From the NCBI GenBank assembly GCA_035533275.1, contig DATLUD010000008.1, positions 124,001 to 188,000 on the forward strand: DNA of 64,000 bases. The letters are read 5' to 3'. The stretch comes from SCRA01 sp035533275. Its GTDB lineage: Bacteria; Vulcanimicrobiota; Vulcanimicrobiia; Vulcanimicrobiales; SCRA01. Positions 32,933 through 41,416 of this stretch are shown piece after piece (the first letter of the stretch is position 1; every line of letters starts with the position of its first letter). Both the position numbers and the translations under genes were made by a program. The notes beneath the pieces are model-generated. The model saw only the letters and a list, made by a program, of their open reading frames with translations. It had not been told where the DNA came from and did no database searches.

Positions 32933-34162
32933 TCAGGGGAGCGCCCCCTGCCCCGGGGCCGGGGCGTTAGGGCGCCACCGGCCGACCATGCCGAAGCAAG
33001 CCGCAGCGGCAAACGGTATCAGGGCGACGCCGCGCAGCGTCCCCTCGGCGCCGATGCGCGCGACTTGCATGCCTAGCAGCGCCACCATCGCCGAGCCCAC
33101 GCCGAAGGCGACGCCGTTCATCAACCCCAAGGCCATGCCGAGATTGCGCGGCATCAGCGCCTGCGTCAACGCGACGCCCGGAGCGTTCTGCACCGCCAAC
33201 AGCACGGAGCCCACGAGCAGGCTCGCCAGCGCCGGCGCCGCCGGCAGCAGAAAGAATCCGGCCAGCGCCGGCACGGCGAGCGCGAGGCTCGCGAACGAGA
33301 CGGCGCGGTGACCGAAGCGGTCGCCCAGAAAGCCCCCCGCGAAGAGGCCGAGGCTGCTCACCAGCAAGAACGCGGTCACCACTTCCCCGGCCCCCTCGAG
33401 CGACGCTCCGCGTCCCACCAGCACGTTGGGCAGATACGTCATGAACGCCGCCGTGGTCAGGTAGCGCAATCCCGTGCTGCCCACCAGCAGCGTGACGTCG
33501 AGCGCGTTGCCGTGCGAGGCGCTCGCGCGGCCGCGCTCCGTGCGCGTGGGCGTGTGATCGTGCGAGCGCTCGTGCACGCGCGGCATGGCCCAGAACAGCG
33601 CCGCGACCGCCGCGAAGCCGGGGATCGCGGCCAGCGCCGTCGCCGGGCCGCCGAAGCGCGTCAGCAACGCGGCCGCCACGGCGGGGCCGATGCCGTATCC
33701 GACCTGACCACCGATCTGAAAGATCGAGATCGCGCTCCCGTGGCGGCGCGAGCCGACCTTCGCGGCGTACTTGCCGGCCTCCGGATGCATGATCGCCGAG
33801 CCGAGTCCGCCCACGGCGATCAAGGCCAGCAGCGAGGCATAGTCGTGCGTGAAGCCGATCGCTCCGACGGACGCCACCGTGAGCAGCACGCCCACGGGGA
33901 GGAACCACCAGCGGCCATGCGCATCGGAGTACCACCCGAAGAGCGGCTGGACGATCGACGACGTGAGGTACCAGGCAAATCCCGCGATGCCTTGGAGAAA
34001 CGGCGAGAGATGCTGCTGACGGATCACGAGAAAGAAGATCAGCAGCGGGACCATCCCGCTGTAGAAATCGCTGGCCCCGTGGCCGAACGCGATGACGCCG
34101 ATCGAGCGCAGGCTCCACGTCCCCTCGATCGCACCGGGTCTCGTCGTTGCTGCGCGCGCCAT
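32933..34162 (-). CDS. MFS transporter, fosmidomycin-resistance (Fsr) type
   Basis: 409-residue 12-helix major facilitator of the Fsr/NarK-like group. Family pieces: FGHGASDFYSGMVPLLIFFL in helix 1, QPLFGWYSDAHGRWW in loop 2-3, IMHPEAGKYAAKVGSRRHGSAIS in loop 4-5 and a charged His-rich central loop (about residues 190-220, HERSHDHTPTRTERGR). Such exporters remove drugs such as fosmidomycin; substrate here is unknown. ATG at 34162 has GAGAG upstream; an ATG at 34180 would add six residues. A 216-bp region without a gene separates it from the divergent M28B-like gene and holds both promoters. Confidence 0.85.
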   Translation of the reverse strand: MARAATTRPGAIEGTWSLRSIGVIAFGHGASDFYSGMVPLLIFFLVIRQQHLSPFLQGIAGFAWYLTSSIVQPLFGWYSDAHGRWWFLPVGVLLTVASVGAIGFTHDYASLLALIAVGGLGSAIMHPEAGKYAAKVGSRRHGSAISIFQIGGQVGYGIGPAVAAALLTRFGGPATALAAIPGFAAVAALFWAMPRVHERSHDHTPTRTERGRASASHGNALDVTLLVGSTGLRYLTTAAFMTYLPNVLVGRGASLEGAGEVVTAFLLVSSLGLFAGGFLGDRFGHRAVSFASLALAVPALAGFFLLPAAPALASLLVGSVLLAVQNAPGVALTQALMPRNLGMALGLMNGVAFGVGSAMVALLGMQVARIGAEGTLRGVALIPFAAAACFGMVGRWRPNAPAPGQGALP

Positions 34163-34378
34163 GGCATCTCTCTGTCGCATCGACCCCGCGAGTCCCTTCG
34201 CGCCGGCTCGCCTCATGGCAAACGCGTGGCGGTCACCAGCGCAAAGGGGACGTCCAACGTGATGCCGGCGATGAGCGGCGCGCCGAAATGAGCCGACCAC
34301 GTGCCGACCAAGACCTCCAAGTCGGCGAGCCGTTGGTCGAAAACCCAAGGAAGAGGCTCGTCCACGGAACGGAGGATC

Positions 34379-36340
34379 ATGCGCCTTCTCTTCGGCCTCG
34401 CTGCCGCTCTGCTTTGCCTGGCCACGCCCGTCGGCGCCGCCGACGCTCCGCCGTACGGCTTCGGCCCGCGAGGCACCGCACGCGAGCTGGCCGTCGAGCA
34501 GACGTTCCTGACCGTTCCGAGCGAGGCGGGAGCGGCGGCCTCCACGGCGGCGCTGGACTCGTACGCGCGCTTCGACGGCACGTGGGGCGACGGCGAGAGC
34601 GCCCGCTGGATGGCCGCCCAGCTCGCCTCCTTCGGCTGGCAGACGCGCCTGGCGCCCTTCCAAGCACCGCTCGAGTCGCCAAAACGCCTGGAGATCGAGC
34701 TCCTCTCCCCGCACCGCGAACGCTTCGACCTGCGCGAGGGCACGGGGTCGGGGGATCCGGCGGACATCCGCCCCGCCGCCGGCATCCCGTTCAACTATGG
34801 GAGCCCTGACGGCGACGTGCGCGGACCGCTCGTCTACGCCAACCGGGGCGCCGGCCCGGACTACGCCGCCCTGGCGCGCGCCGGCGTGAGCGTGAAGGGC
34901 GCGATCGTGGTGGTGCGCGACGGGGGCGGCTACCAAGGGGACCTCGCCCAGCGCGCCCAGCGCGCCGGGGCCGCCGCGGTGATCTTCTATCCGGACCCGG
35001 CCGACGACGGATCGGGTCGCGGCCCCACGTTCCCCGCCGGGCCGTGGCGCCCGCTCGACTCCACCGAGCGCGGTGCGGTGACCACGCGGCACCCGCTCAC
35101 GATCCCCACGCTCCCCGTGACCCCGCGCGTGGCGGCGGCGCTCCTCGCCGCCGTGCCGGGCCGCGACGCGCCCCGCGCGTGGCGCGGCGCCCTGCCCGTG
35201 CGTTACCGGATGGGGCGCGGAGGCAGGGCGCGCCTGGTGGTCCAGCTGAAGCGCCACGAAGGGCGGCTCGTCAATGTGATTGCGACGCTCCCCGGCCGGC
35301 GCGCCGATGTCGCCATCGTCCTGGGGGCTCACCGCGACGCGTGGGGCTACGGCGCCGCCGAGGACGGCAGCGGCATCGTGACGCTGCTGGAGACGGCGCG
35401 GGGCCTGGGCTACCTCTACGGCGCGGGGTGGCGGCCGGAGCGCACCATCGTCATCGTGGGCTTCGACGGCGCGGAGATCGGCGAGACCGGCTCGTACGCC
35501 TTCGCCTTCGCCCACCAGCTCCAGGCGCGCGTCGCCGCTTACCTGGACTGCGACACCTGCGTCACCGGCTCGCGCTTCGAGGCCGACGGGGCGGGGCCAC
35601 TGGCGGGCCTGCTGACCTCCGTCTCGCGCGGGGTGCCCGACGCAGCGGGCAACGCGCTCGCCCAGCATTGGAGCGGGCAGGTGGGGCTCCCGAGCGGCGG
35701 CGGAGACGCCGGGGTCTTTCAAGATCTCGCCGGCGTCGCCACGCTCGACCCGCGCTTCGCCGGAGCGTTCGGTGTCGCGCGCTCCGTCTACGACGACGCC
35801 GCCTGGATGAGCGCCTTCGGCGATCCCGGCTACGCGCGCCACCGCGAGCTGGCGCAGACGCTCGGCCTGCTGGCCCTGCGGCTGGCCGACGCGCGCTCGC
35901 TCCCGTTACGCTGGGCCGCCTACGACGCCGCCCTGAACGAGGGGTTGCGCAGCCTCTCGCTCATGGTCAAGCGCGGCGACCTCCCCATTGACCTCCACCC
36001 GTTGCGAGAGGCGGTGCGCGCCTTCGAGCGGAGCGCCGCTCGCGCCGACGCGCAGATCGCCGCAGGGGCCATGCCCGACCAGCGCCAGCTCGACGCCGCC
36101 GAGGCCCTGGTGATCCGCGGCGGGAGCGAGGGTCCCCGACAAGCGATCTACGGCGACCACGGAGAGCGCAGCCTCTTCCCCGCGATCGCCAAGCCGCTGG
36201 CCGCCGGCGACGACGCCGCCGTGGAATGGGGGATCGAGCGGACGACCGCGTCGCTGCGGCGAGCCGCGGCCACGCTGGCGCCTCCCCCGCGCCGCGTTCG
36301 AGGATTGCCGGCGCCCGGCGCGCAAACAGCCCGCCCATGA
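34379..36340 (+). CDS. M28B-type (PSMA/transferrin-receptor-like) peptidase homologue, probably inactive
   Basis: 653-residue exported protein with a Sec signal (residues 1-20, AAALLCLATPVGAADA), a PA domain (about 130-250, GAIVVVRDGGGYQGDLAQRA), an M28 peptidase domain (about 290-490) and a C-terminal dimerisation domain, the layout of glutamate carboxypeptidase II. By eye-alignment with human PSMA, zinc ligands His377, Glu425 and Asp453 match His318, Glu366 and Asp392, but bridging Asp387 becomes Glu328, the general base Glu424 becomes Ala365, and His553 becomes Arg468. Loss of the base and two ligands argues for a non-catalytic, binding role. ATG has GGAGG four bases upstream. The stop overlaps the start of the Xaa-Pro aminopeptidase gene (ATGA). 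Confidence 0.82.
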   Translation: MRLLFGLAAALLCLATPVGAADAPPYGFGPRGTARELAVEQTFLTVPSEAGAAASTAALDSYARFDGTWGDGESARWMAAQLASFGWQTRLAPFQAPLESPKRLEIELLSPHRERFDLREGTGSGDPADIRPAAGIPFNYGSPDGDVRGPLVYANRGAGPDYAALARAGVSVKGAIVVVRDGGGYQGDLAQRAQRAGAAAVIFYPDPADDGSGRGPTFPAGPWRPLDSTERGAVTTRHPLTIPTLPVTPRVAAALLAAVPGRDAPRAWRGALPVRYRMGRGGRARLVVQLKRHEGRLVNVIATLPGRRADVAIVLGAHRDAWGYGAAEDGSGIVTLLETARGLGYLYGAGWRPERTIVIVGFDGAEIGETGSYAFAFAHQLQARVAAYLDCDTCVTGSRFEADGAGPLAGLLTSVSRGVPDAAGNALAQHWSGQVGLPSGGGDAGVFQDLAGVATLDPRFAGAFGVARSVYDDAAWMSAFGDPGYARHRELAQTLGLLALRLADARSLPLRWAAYDAALNEGLRSLSLMVKRGDLPIDLHPLREAVRAFERSAARADAQIAAGAMPDQRQLDAAEALVIRGGSEGPRQAIYGDHGERSLFPAIAKPLAAGDDAAVEWGIERTTASLRRAAATLAPPPRRVRGLPAPGAQTARP

Positions 36341-37647
36341 GCACATTCGCCGAGCGCCGCGCCGAGTTCCGCAAGCGGCTGGGCGGCGGGGTCGTCGTGA
36401 TCCCGGCCGCGCCGCATCAGACGCGCAGCAACGACACGCAGTACGAGTACCGCCAGTCGAGCGACCTTCACTACCTGACGGCCTGGCCCGAGCCCGATGC
36501 GGTGCTCGTGATGACGACGCTCCCCGAGCCGCGCACGGTGCTCTTCGTGCTCCCGCTCGACCGCACGATGGAGATCTGGAACGGCCGGCGGGTCGGCGTC
36601 GATGGCGCCAAGGAGCGCTACGGGGCCGACGAGGCCTACCCCATCGGCGAGCTCGCCCCACGCCTTCCCGACCTGCTGGCCGGACACGAGCGACTCTGGT
36701 ACACGCTCGGCGAGAGCGAGCCCATGGACCGCACCGTGCTCGACGCCGTGCGCGCGGTACGCCGCCAGGCCCGCAAGGGCGTGGTCGCGCCCATCGAGTT
36801 CCATGACCCGCGCGTTGTCCTGGCCGAGATGCGCCTCATCAAGACGCCCGACGAGATCGAGATCATGCGCCGCGCGGCGGCGATCACGCGCGACGGCTTT
36901 CTGGCGGGCATGCGCAACACGCGTCCCGGCTTCGGTGAGTACGCCGTCGAGGCACGCATGGAGTACGAGTACTTGGCGCGCGGAGCACAGGCCGTGGCCT
37001 ATCCCTCCATCTGCGGCGCGGGGCACAACGCGACGATCCTCCACTACAATACCAACCGCGAGGAGTTGCGCGACGGCACGCTCCTGCTGGTCGACTCCGC
37101 CTGCGAGCTGGACGTCTACGCCACCGACGTCACGCGCACGTGGCCGGTGAACGGCAAGTACACCGCCGAGCAGCGCGCCATCTACGAGATCGTGCTCCGT
37201 GCCCAGAAGGCCGGCATCGAGGCCGTGGCGCCGGGCGCCTCGTTCCGCGCGTATCACAACGCCGCGGTGCGGGTGATCACCGAGGGCTTGGTGGATCTGG
37301 GCCTGCTCAAGGGCGACGTCGACGCGCTGATCGAGCGGGAGAAGTTCACCGACTTCTTCATGCACAACACGGGCCATTGGCTGGGCCTCGACGTCCACGA
37401 CGTTGGCGCCTACAAGATCGCGGGGGAGTGGCGCAAGCTCGAGCCCGGCATGGCGCTGACGGTGGAGCCGGGGATCTACATCCACGGCGACCTCGACGTC
37501 CCCGAGCGGTGGAAGGGCATCGGCGTGCGCATCGAGGACGACGTGCTGGTCACGCAGACCGGGCGGGAGAACCTGACCGAGTCGATCCCGCGCGAGATCG
37601 CCGAGATCGAGGCGATGGTCGGCGCCGACGTCTCCGCGCGCGCGTAG
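36337..37647 (+). CDS. pepP: Xaa-Pro aminopeptidase (M24B)
   Basis: 436-residue cytoplasmic di-manganese peptidase that removes N-terminal residues before proline. All five metal ligands are visible: two Asp in DSACELDVYATDVTRTWP, His in HNTGHWLGLDVHD, Glu in LTVEPGIYI and Glu in GVRIEDDVLV. The N-terminal aminopeptidase-P domain (YEYRQSSDLHYLTAWPEPDA) is complete. Length equals E. coli PepP. It is coupled to the M28B-like gene by a 4-base overlap, so the pair may form a peptide-use operon. Repeat copy B begins four bases after its stop. Confidence 0.94.
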   Translation: MSTFAERRAEFRKRLGGGVVVIPAAPHQTRSNDTQYEYRQSSDLHYLTAWPEPDAVLVMTTLPEPRTVLFVLPLDRTMEIWNGRRVGVDGAKERYGADEAYPIGELAPRLPDLLAGHERLWYTLGESEPMDRTVLDAVRAVRRQARKGVVAPIEFHDPRVVLAEMRLIKTPDEIEIMRRAAAITRDGFLAGMRNTRPGFGEYAVEARMEYEYLARGAQAVAYPSICGAGHNATILHYNTNREELRDGTLLLVDSACELDVYATDVTRTWPVNGKYTAEQRAIYEIVLRAQKAGIEAVAPGASFRAYHNAAVRVITEGLVDLGLLKGDVDALIEREKFTDFFMHNTGHWLGLDVHDVGAYKIAGEWRKLEPGMALTVEPGIYIHGDLDVPERWKGIGVRIEDDVLVTQTGRENLTESIPREIAEIEAMVGADVSARA

Positions 37648-37651
37648 GCGA

Positions 37652-37853
37652 CTCTCCGATCTTTGTCATCCCGGCTCTGCTACGCGGACGGGACGAGCCT
37701 CTCTCGGGGCCACTCGTCGGCGCACATCCCGGTGCGCCTCCTGTTCGCGCCGCATCGGCCCTCTCGACATCATATCTCCGGGCCGATGTCGGAGCGCCCC
37801 TCGTGAGGCTCGTCCCGTCCGTGCAGCGCCTTGGTCTCGTGTAGATCGGCGAG
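37652..37853 (-). repeat. Dispersed structured repeat, full copy B
   Basis: 202-nt element in opposite orientation to copy A, again filling a convergent gap (pepP ends 37647; the epimerase-like gene ends at 37871). Stems on the plus-strand coordinates: P0 CTCTCCGATCT (37652-37662) with AGATCGGCGAG (37843-37853), 10 of 11 paired; P1 17 perfect pairs, 37685-37701 with 37805-37821; P2 CATCGGCCC (37753-37761) with GGGCCGATG (37780-37788) around an 18-nt loop; P3 GGCGCAC...GTGCGCC. P2 is identical to copy A; P1 and P3 differ from copy A by paired, compensating changes. Confidence 0.9.
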
Positions 37854-37870
37854 GCCCGAGCGCGCTCGAT

Positions 37871-38779
37871 TCAAGGGCGGGGGAGGCTGCGGCGCAGCGC
37901 CTCGTCCGTGGGCGTGAGCGCAAAGCCGGGGAAGATCTCGAAGAGCGCGGCGTTGTCGACGTCGACGTCGAGCGTCAGGAAGCGCACGGCGTCGCGCGAG
38001 AGCGGCGGATTGGGGAGGAGCTCGGCGAGCCACGCCACCAGCATCAGCGGCGGCAGCGGCCCCGGCAGCGCCGGCTTGCGCACGCCCATCAGCGCGGCCA
38101 GCCGCAGCATCAGCTCCTTCATCGTCAGCACCTCGGGGCCGCCGATCTCGATGGCGCGGTTGGCGGCCGCCGGCGATTCCAAGACATCGGCGATCAGGCG
38201 CGCGACATCGCCCACGTAGACCGGCTGGACCTTGCTCGAGCCGCTGCCCATCAGGGGAATGAACGGCGCCATCTTGATCGTGGACGCGAGCACCTCCACG
38301 GGGCGGCTACCCTCTCCCGCGACGAGCGAGGGCTTGACGAACGTGTATCCGATGCCGCTCTCGCGGATCGCCCGCTCCGCAAGCGCCTTCGCCCGATGGC
38401 TGGGCAACGGGGAGTCCTCGGAGAGATTGGTGCCGCTGAGGTAGACGAAGCGCTCCACGCCAGCCGGACGCGCGTGGGCGAGCAGATTGCGCACGCCGCC
38501 GAGGTCGATGCGCTCGAAAGTCCAACCCTTGCGGGGCTGCTCGATGGGCGATCCGGGAAACTGCACCGTATCGACCACGGCGGTGCAGCCCTCGACCGCC
38601 GCCTCGAGGGTGGCGGCGTCGGTGACGTCGCCGCGCACCGTCTCGACGCCCTCGCCGAACGAGGGCTCGCGCGAATGGTAGAGCGCGCGCACGCCGTGGC
38701 CGCGCGCCGTGAGCTCGCGCACGACGGCCCTCCCGATGAAGCCCGTGGCCCCGGCCACGAGCACGCGCTCAGCCCTCAT
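37871..38779 (-). CDS. NAD(P)-binding, complex-I NDUFA9-type epimerase-like protein
   Basis: 302-residue atypical short-chain dehydrogenase. The Rossmann opening is VLVAGATGFIGRAVVRELTARGH; the catalytic Tyr-Lys pair is not retained as YxxxK, as in the NmrA/NDUFA9 group (VYLSGTNLSEDSPLPSHRAKALAE). KVQPVYVGDVARLIADVLE and IEIGGPEVLTMKELM are typical of the group, which includes NAD(P) sensors and ubiquinone-related proteins. ATG at 38779. Followed upstream on the same strand by trxB (18-bp gap), so the two may be cotranscribed. Exact role unknown. Confidence 0.8.
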   Translation of the reverse strand: MRAERVLVAGATGFIGRAVVRELTARGHGVRALYHSREPSFGEGVETVRGDVTDAATLEAAVEGCTAVVDTVQFPGSPIEQPRKGWTFERIDLGGVRNLLAHARPAGVERFVYLSGTNLSEDSPLPSHRAKALAERAIRESGIGYTFVKPSLVAGEGSRPVEVLASTIKMAPFIPLMGSGSSKVQPVYVGDVARLIADVLESPAAANRAIEIGGPEVLTMKELMLRLAALMGVRKPALPGPLPPLMLVAWLAELLPNPPLSRDAVRFLTLDVDVDNAALFEIFPGFALTPTDEALRRSLPRP

Positions 38780-38797
38780 GCGGACCTCCTCGCGCGG

Positions 38798-39724
38798 CTA
38801 CGAGGGGACGGCCGCGAAATGCTCCAGGTACTTCTCGGCCTCGAGGGCCGCGCGGCAGCCGCTTCCTGCGGCGGTGATCGCCTGCTTGTAGCGGACGTCG
38901 AACACGTCGCCGGCGACGAAGACGCCGCGCACGCTGGTGCTGACGCCGTCGGACGAGCGAACGTAGCCCGCGTCGTCGAGCTCGAGCTGGCCGCGGAAGA
39001 TCGCCGTGTTCGGATCATGGCCGATCGCGATGAAGAGCGCGTCGGCCGCGAGCTTCGTGGTCTCGCCCGTCACGACGTTCTGCACCGCGGCTCCCTCCAT
39101 CACGGGGTCGCCATAGACGTCCTGGACGATGCTGTTCCAGACGAACTCGATCTTGGGGTGGGCCATCGCGCGATCGGCCATGATCTTGCTGGCGCGCAGG
39201 GCGTCGCGGCGGTGGACGAGGCGCACGCGCCTGCCGAAGCGCGTGAGGAAGATCGCCTCCTCGATCGCCGAGTCGCCGCCGCCCACGACCAGGATCTCCT
39301 TGTCGCGGAAGAAGGCGCCGTCGCACGTGGCGCAGGTGGAGACGCCCCGGCCGCGCAGCCGCGCCTCGTTGGGGAGGCCGAGCCAGCGCGCCGAGGCGCC
39401 GGTGGCCACGATCACCGACTCCGCCTCGAGCTCCTCGTCGCCGACGTAGCAGCGCAGATGCCCGCCCGTGAAGTCGACGCGCGTGCAGTCCTCGTTGCGG
39501 ATGCGCGCGCCGAAGCGCTCGGCCTGCGACCGGAAGCGCTCCATCAGCTCGGGGCCCATGATCCCCTCGGGGAAGCCCGGATAGTTCTCGACCTCGGTGG
39601 TGAGCATCAGCTGCCCGCCGTAGAGTCCGCCGGCCAAGACCAGCGGCGACAGATTGGCGCGCCCCGTATAGAGCGCCGCGGTGAGTCCGGCCGGGCCGGA
39701 ACCGACGATGATGACCTTCTCCAT
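38798..39724 (-). CDS. trxB: Thioredoxin reductase
   Basis: 308-residue flavoprotein that uses NADPH to reduce thioredoxin. FAD-binding IIVGSGPAGLTAALYTGRA, redox-active STCATCDGAFF (CATC), NADPH-binding VVGGGDSAIEEAIFLT and C-terminal FAD motif GVFVAGDVFDVRYKQAITAAG are all present. Full family length. The start is ATG at 39724; a much longer in-frame extension over the divergent gene is rejected. Divergent from the HTH-MBL fusion gene with an 81-bp gap. Confidence 0.95.
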   Translation of the reverse strand: MEKVIIVGSGPAGLTAALYTGRANLSPLVLAGGLYGGQLMLTTEVENYPGFPEGIMGPELMERFRSQAERFGARIRNEDCTRVDFTGGHLRCYVGDEELEAESVIVATGASARWLGLPNEARLRGRGVSTCATCDGAFFRDKEILVVGGGDSAIEEAIFLTRFGRRVRLVHRRDALRASKIMADRAMAHPKIEFVWNSIVQDVYGDPVMEGAAVQNVVTGETTKLAADALFIAIGHDPNTAIFRGQLELDDAGYVRSSDGVSTSVRGVFVAGDVFDVRYKQAITAAGSGCRAALEAEKYLEHFAAVPS

Positions 39725-39805
39725 AGCGACTCCTTCAACCCGGGCGGCACCGCCTCCGGTTGCTCCCGGCGAGGCCGCCGCGCGTGCTCCGGCGAACAGG
39801 GCGCC

Positions 39806-40627
39806 GTGGCCCCCCTCGAAGACGATTATACCGACATCATGCGCAAGGCCCAGCGCGGTACCGGCAAGGATACCGGGAGCCTCGCGGCCGAGACGGGCCT
39901 CGACGCGGCGTTCCTGCGCGGCGTGGCCCGCGGGGAGATGCGCCCGAGCGAGGACCAGGCGCGGGAGATCGCCCGGGCGCTGGCCCTCGATCCCGGCAAG
40001 TTCGCCGACGCCGTCTATCAGCGGTGGCATCCCTCGGTCGCCATCCCCGACGACGTGCGCCACCACATCAACGCCCCCCACCCCAGCAACGGCTATCTGC
40101 TCTACCTGGAGCAGACGCGGATCGCGGCGCTGGTCGACCCCGCCGGTATGCCCACGCGCCTCATCCGCGCCGTGGCCGACGGGCCGTTCCACCTGCGCTA
40201 CGTGCTGATCACGCACAAGCATGCCGACCACTGCGACGCCACCGCCGACGTGGCGCGCGCCTTCCCCGACGCGCAGATCCTCATCCACCGTGAGGACGCG
40301 CACGCCATCGGCGACCTCGCCCATCGCGCGCTGCAGCTGCGCGACGAGGAGCACGTGCCGTTCGGCGAGGCGGAGATCCGCGTGCTCCACACGCCGGGGC
40401 ACACGGACGGCAGCGTCTGCTACCTCTTCCGAAACCTCGTCTTCACCGGCGATACGCTGTTCGCGGGGAGCGTCGGCGGGGTCTTCTCCGACGTCTTCAC
40501 CTACGACGACCTCCTGCGCAACATCCGCCTGCGCCTCTTCACCCTCGACGAGGCGAGCGTGGTCCTGCCCGGGCACGGGCCGCCCTCGACCGTCGCCGAG
40601 GAGCGGGCGCACAATCCCTTCTTCTAG
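39806..40627 (+). CDS. HTH-metallo-beta-lactamase fold fusion hydrolase
   Basis: 273 residues. Residues about 12-65 look like an XRE/Cro-type helix-turn-helix (GSLAAETGLDAAFLRGVARG, SEDQAREIARALALDPGKF). The rest is a metallo-beta-lactamase fold with glyoxalase II/persulfide dioxygenase-like metal motifs: THKHADHCD, HTPGHTDGS, FTGDTLF and LPGHGPPS. It should hydrolyse a thioester, a sulfur compound or a similar small molecule; the front domain could make it DNA-bound or serve only as a cap. GTG at 39806; an ATG at 39839 would shorten it by 11 residues. Divergent from trxB, which suggests a thiol/redox context (inference). Confidence 0.8.
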   Translation: MAPLEDDYTDIMRKAQRGTGKDTGSLAAETGLDAAFLRGVARGEMRPSEDQAREIARALALDPGKFADAVYQRWHPSVAIPDDVRHHINAPHPSNGYLLYLEQTRIAALVDPAGMPTRLIRAVADGPFHLRYVLITHKHADHCDATADVARAFPDAQILIHREDAHAIGDLAHRALQLRDEEHVPFGEAEIRVLHTPGHTDGSVCYLFRNLVFTGDTLFAGSVGGVFSDVFTYDDLLRNIRLRLFTLDEASVVLPGHGPPSTVAEERAHNPFF

Positions 40628-40654
40628 CCCATCGGAGCCGCGCGAGTGCGCGCG

Positions 40655-41416
40655 CTACGTGCGCAGCTTGTGCCCGGCGCGCACCATGGCGTAGGCGACG
40701 GCGTAGGCGATCACCATCAGCACGGCCACCACCGTGAGCGAGATCCACAAGCCCACGTCTGACTGCCCGGTGTAGCTGTACCGGAACGCGTCGATGGTGT
40801 AGAAGATCGGGTTGAGCAGCGAGAGGCGCGCCACCAAGGGCGGCAGCAGGTGGATCGAGGTGAAGACGCCGCCCACGAAGACCAGCGGCGTGATGGCGAA
40901 CGTCGTCAGCACCGCTATGTTGTCGTACTTCTCGGCCATCAGGCCGAAGATGATGCCCAGTGCCGAGAAGAGCACGGCCACGGCCACCAGCACGAGCGCG
41001 TAGAGCAGCCAATGCGCGGGTGCCGTATGCAGGAGCAGCACGCCCAGCACCATGATGACGTTGGCGATCAGGAACGCCCGCAGCACGCTCCCGAAGACGT
41101 AGCCGAAGACGATCTCCCCAGGGCTCATCGGAGCCACGAGCATCTCCTGGATCGCCAGCGTGAAGCGGGCCTGGAAGACGGAGCTCGACGACTCACCGTA
41201 GGCGCCGTCGATCACTTGCATCATCACGAGGCCCGGCAGCAGGAACTGCGCGTAGCTCACGCCCTGGATGCCTTTGATCCGGCTCCCAAGCGCGAGGCCG
41301 AAGACGAAGACGTAGAGCAGCGTGGAGATGATCGGCGGCCAGATCACCTGGTTGATGATCTGGAAGCTGCGCTTCATCTCGCGCTTGACCAGCGTCCATA
41401 GGCCGACGGCGTTCAT
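40655..41416 (-). CDS. ABC-2 type transporter permease
   Basis: 253-residue membrane protein with six predicted helices, of the ABC-2/DrrB/NodJ exporter class (WTLVKREMKRSFQIINQVIWPP at the front; SALGIIFGLMAEKYDNIAVLTTFAITPLVFVGG and LNPIFYTIDAFRYSYTG later). It forms the pore for the ATPase encoded just upstream; the start overlaps that gene's stop by four bases. Typical substrates are drugs, polysaccharides or lipids; none can be named here. Confidence 0.9.
   Translation of the reverse strand: MNAVGLWTLVKREMKRSFQIINQVIWPPIISTLLYVFVFGLALGSRIKGIQGVSYAQFLLPGLVMMQVIDGAYGESSSSVFQARFTLAIQEMLVAPMSPGEIVFGYVFGSVLRAFLIANVIMVLGVLLLHTAPAHWLLYALVLVAVAVLFSALGIIFGLMAEKYDNIAVLTTFAITPLVFVGGVFTSIHLLPPLVARLSLLNPIFYTIDAFRYSYTGQSDVGLWISLTVVAVLMVIAYAVAYAMVRAGHKLRT

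Noticed and set aside
34213..34794. Minus-strand open frame upstream of the MFS gene
   Set aside because: It overlaps the signal peptide and front of the M28B-like gene, has Arg/Ser-rich shadow composition and no ribosome binding site.
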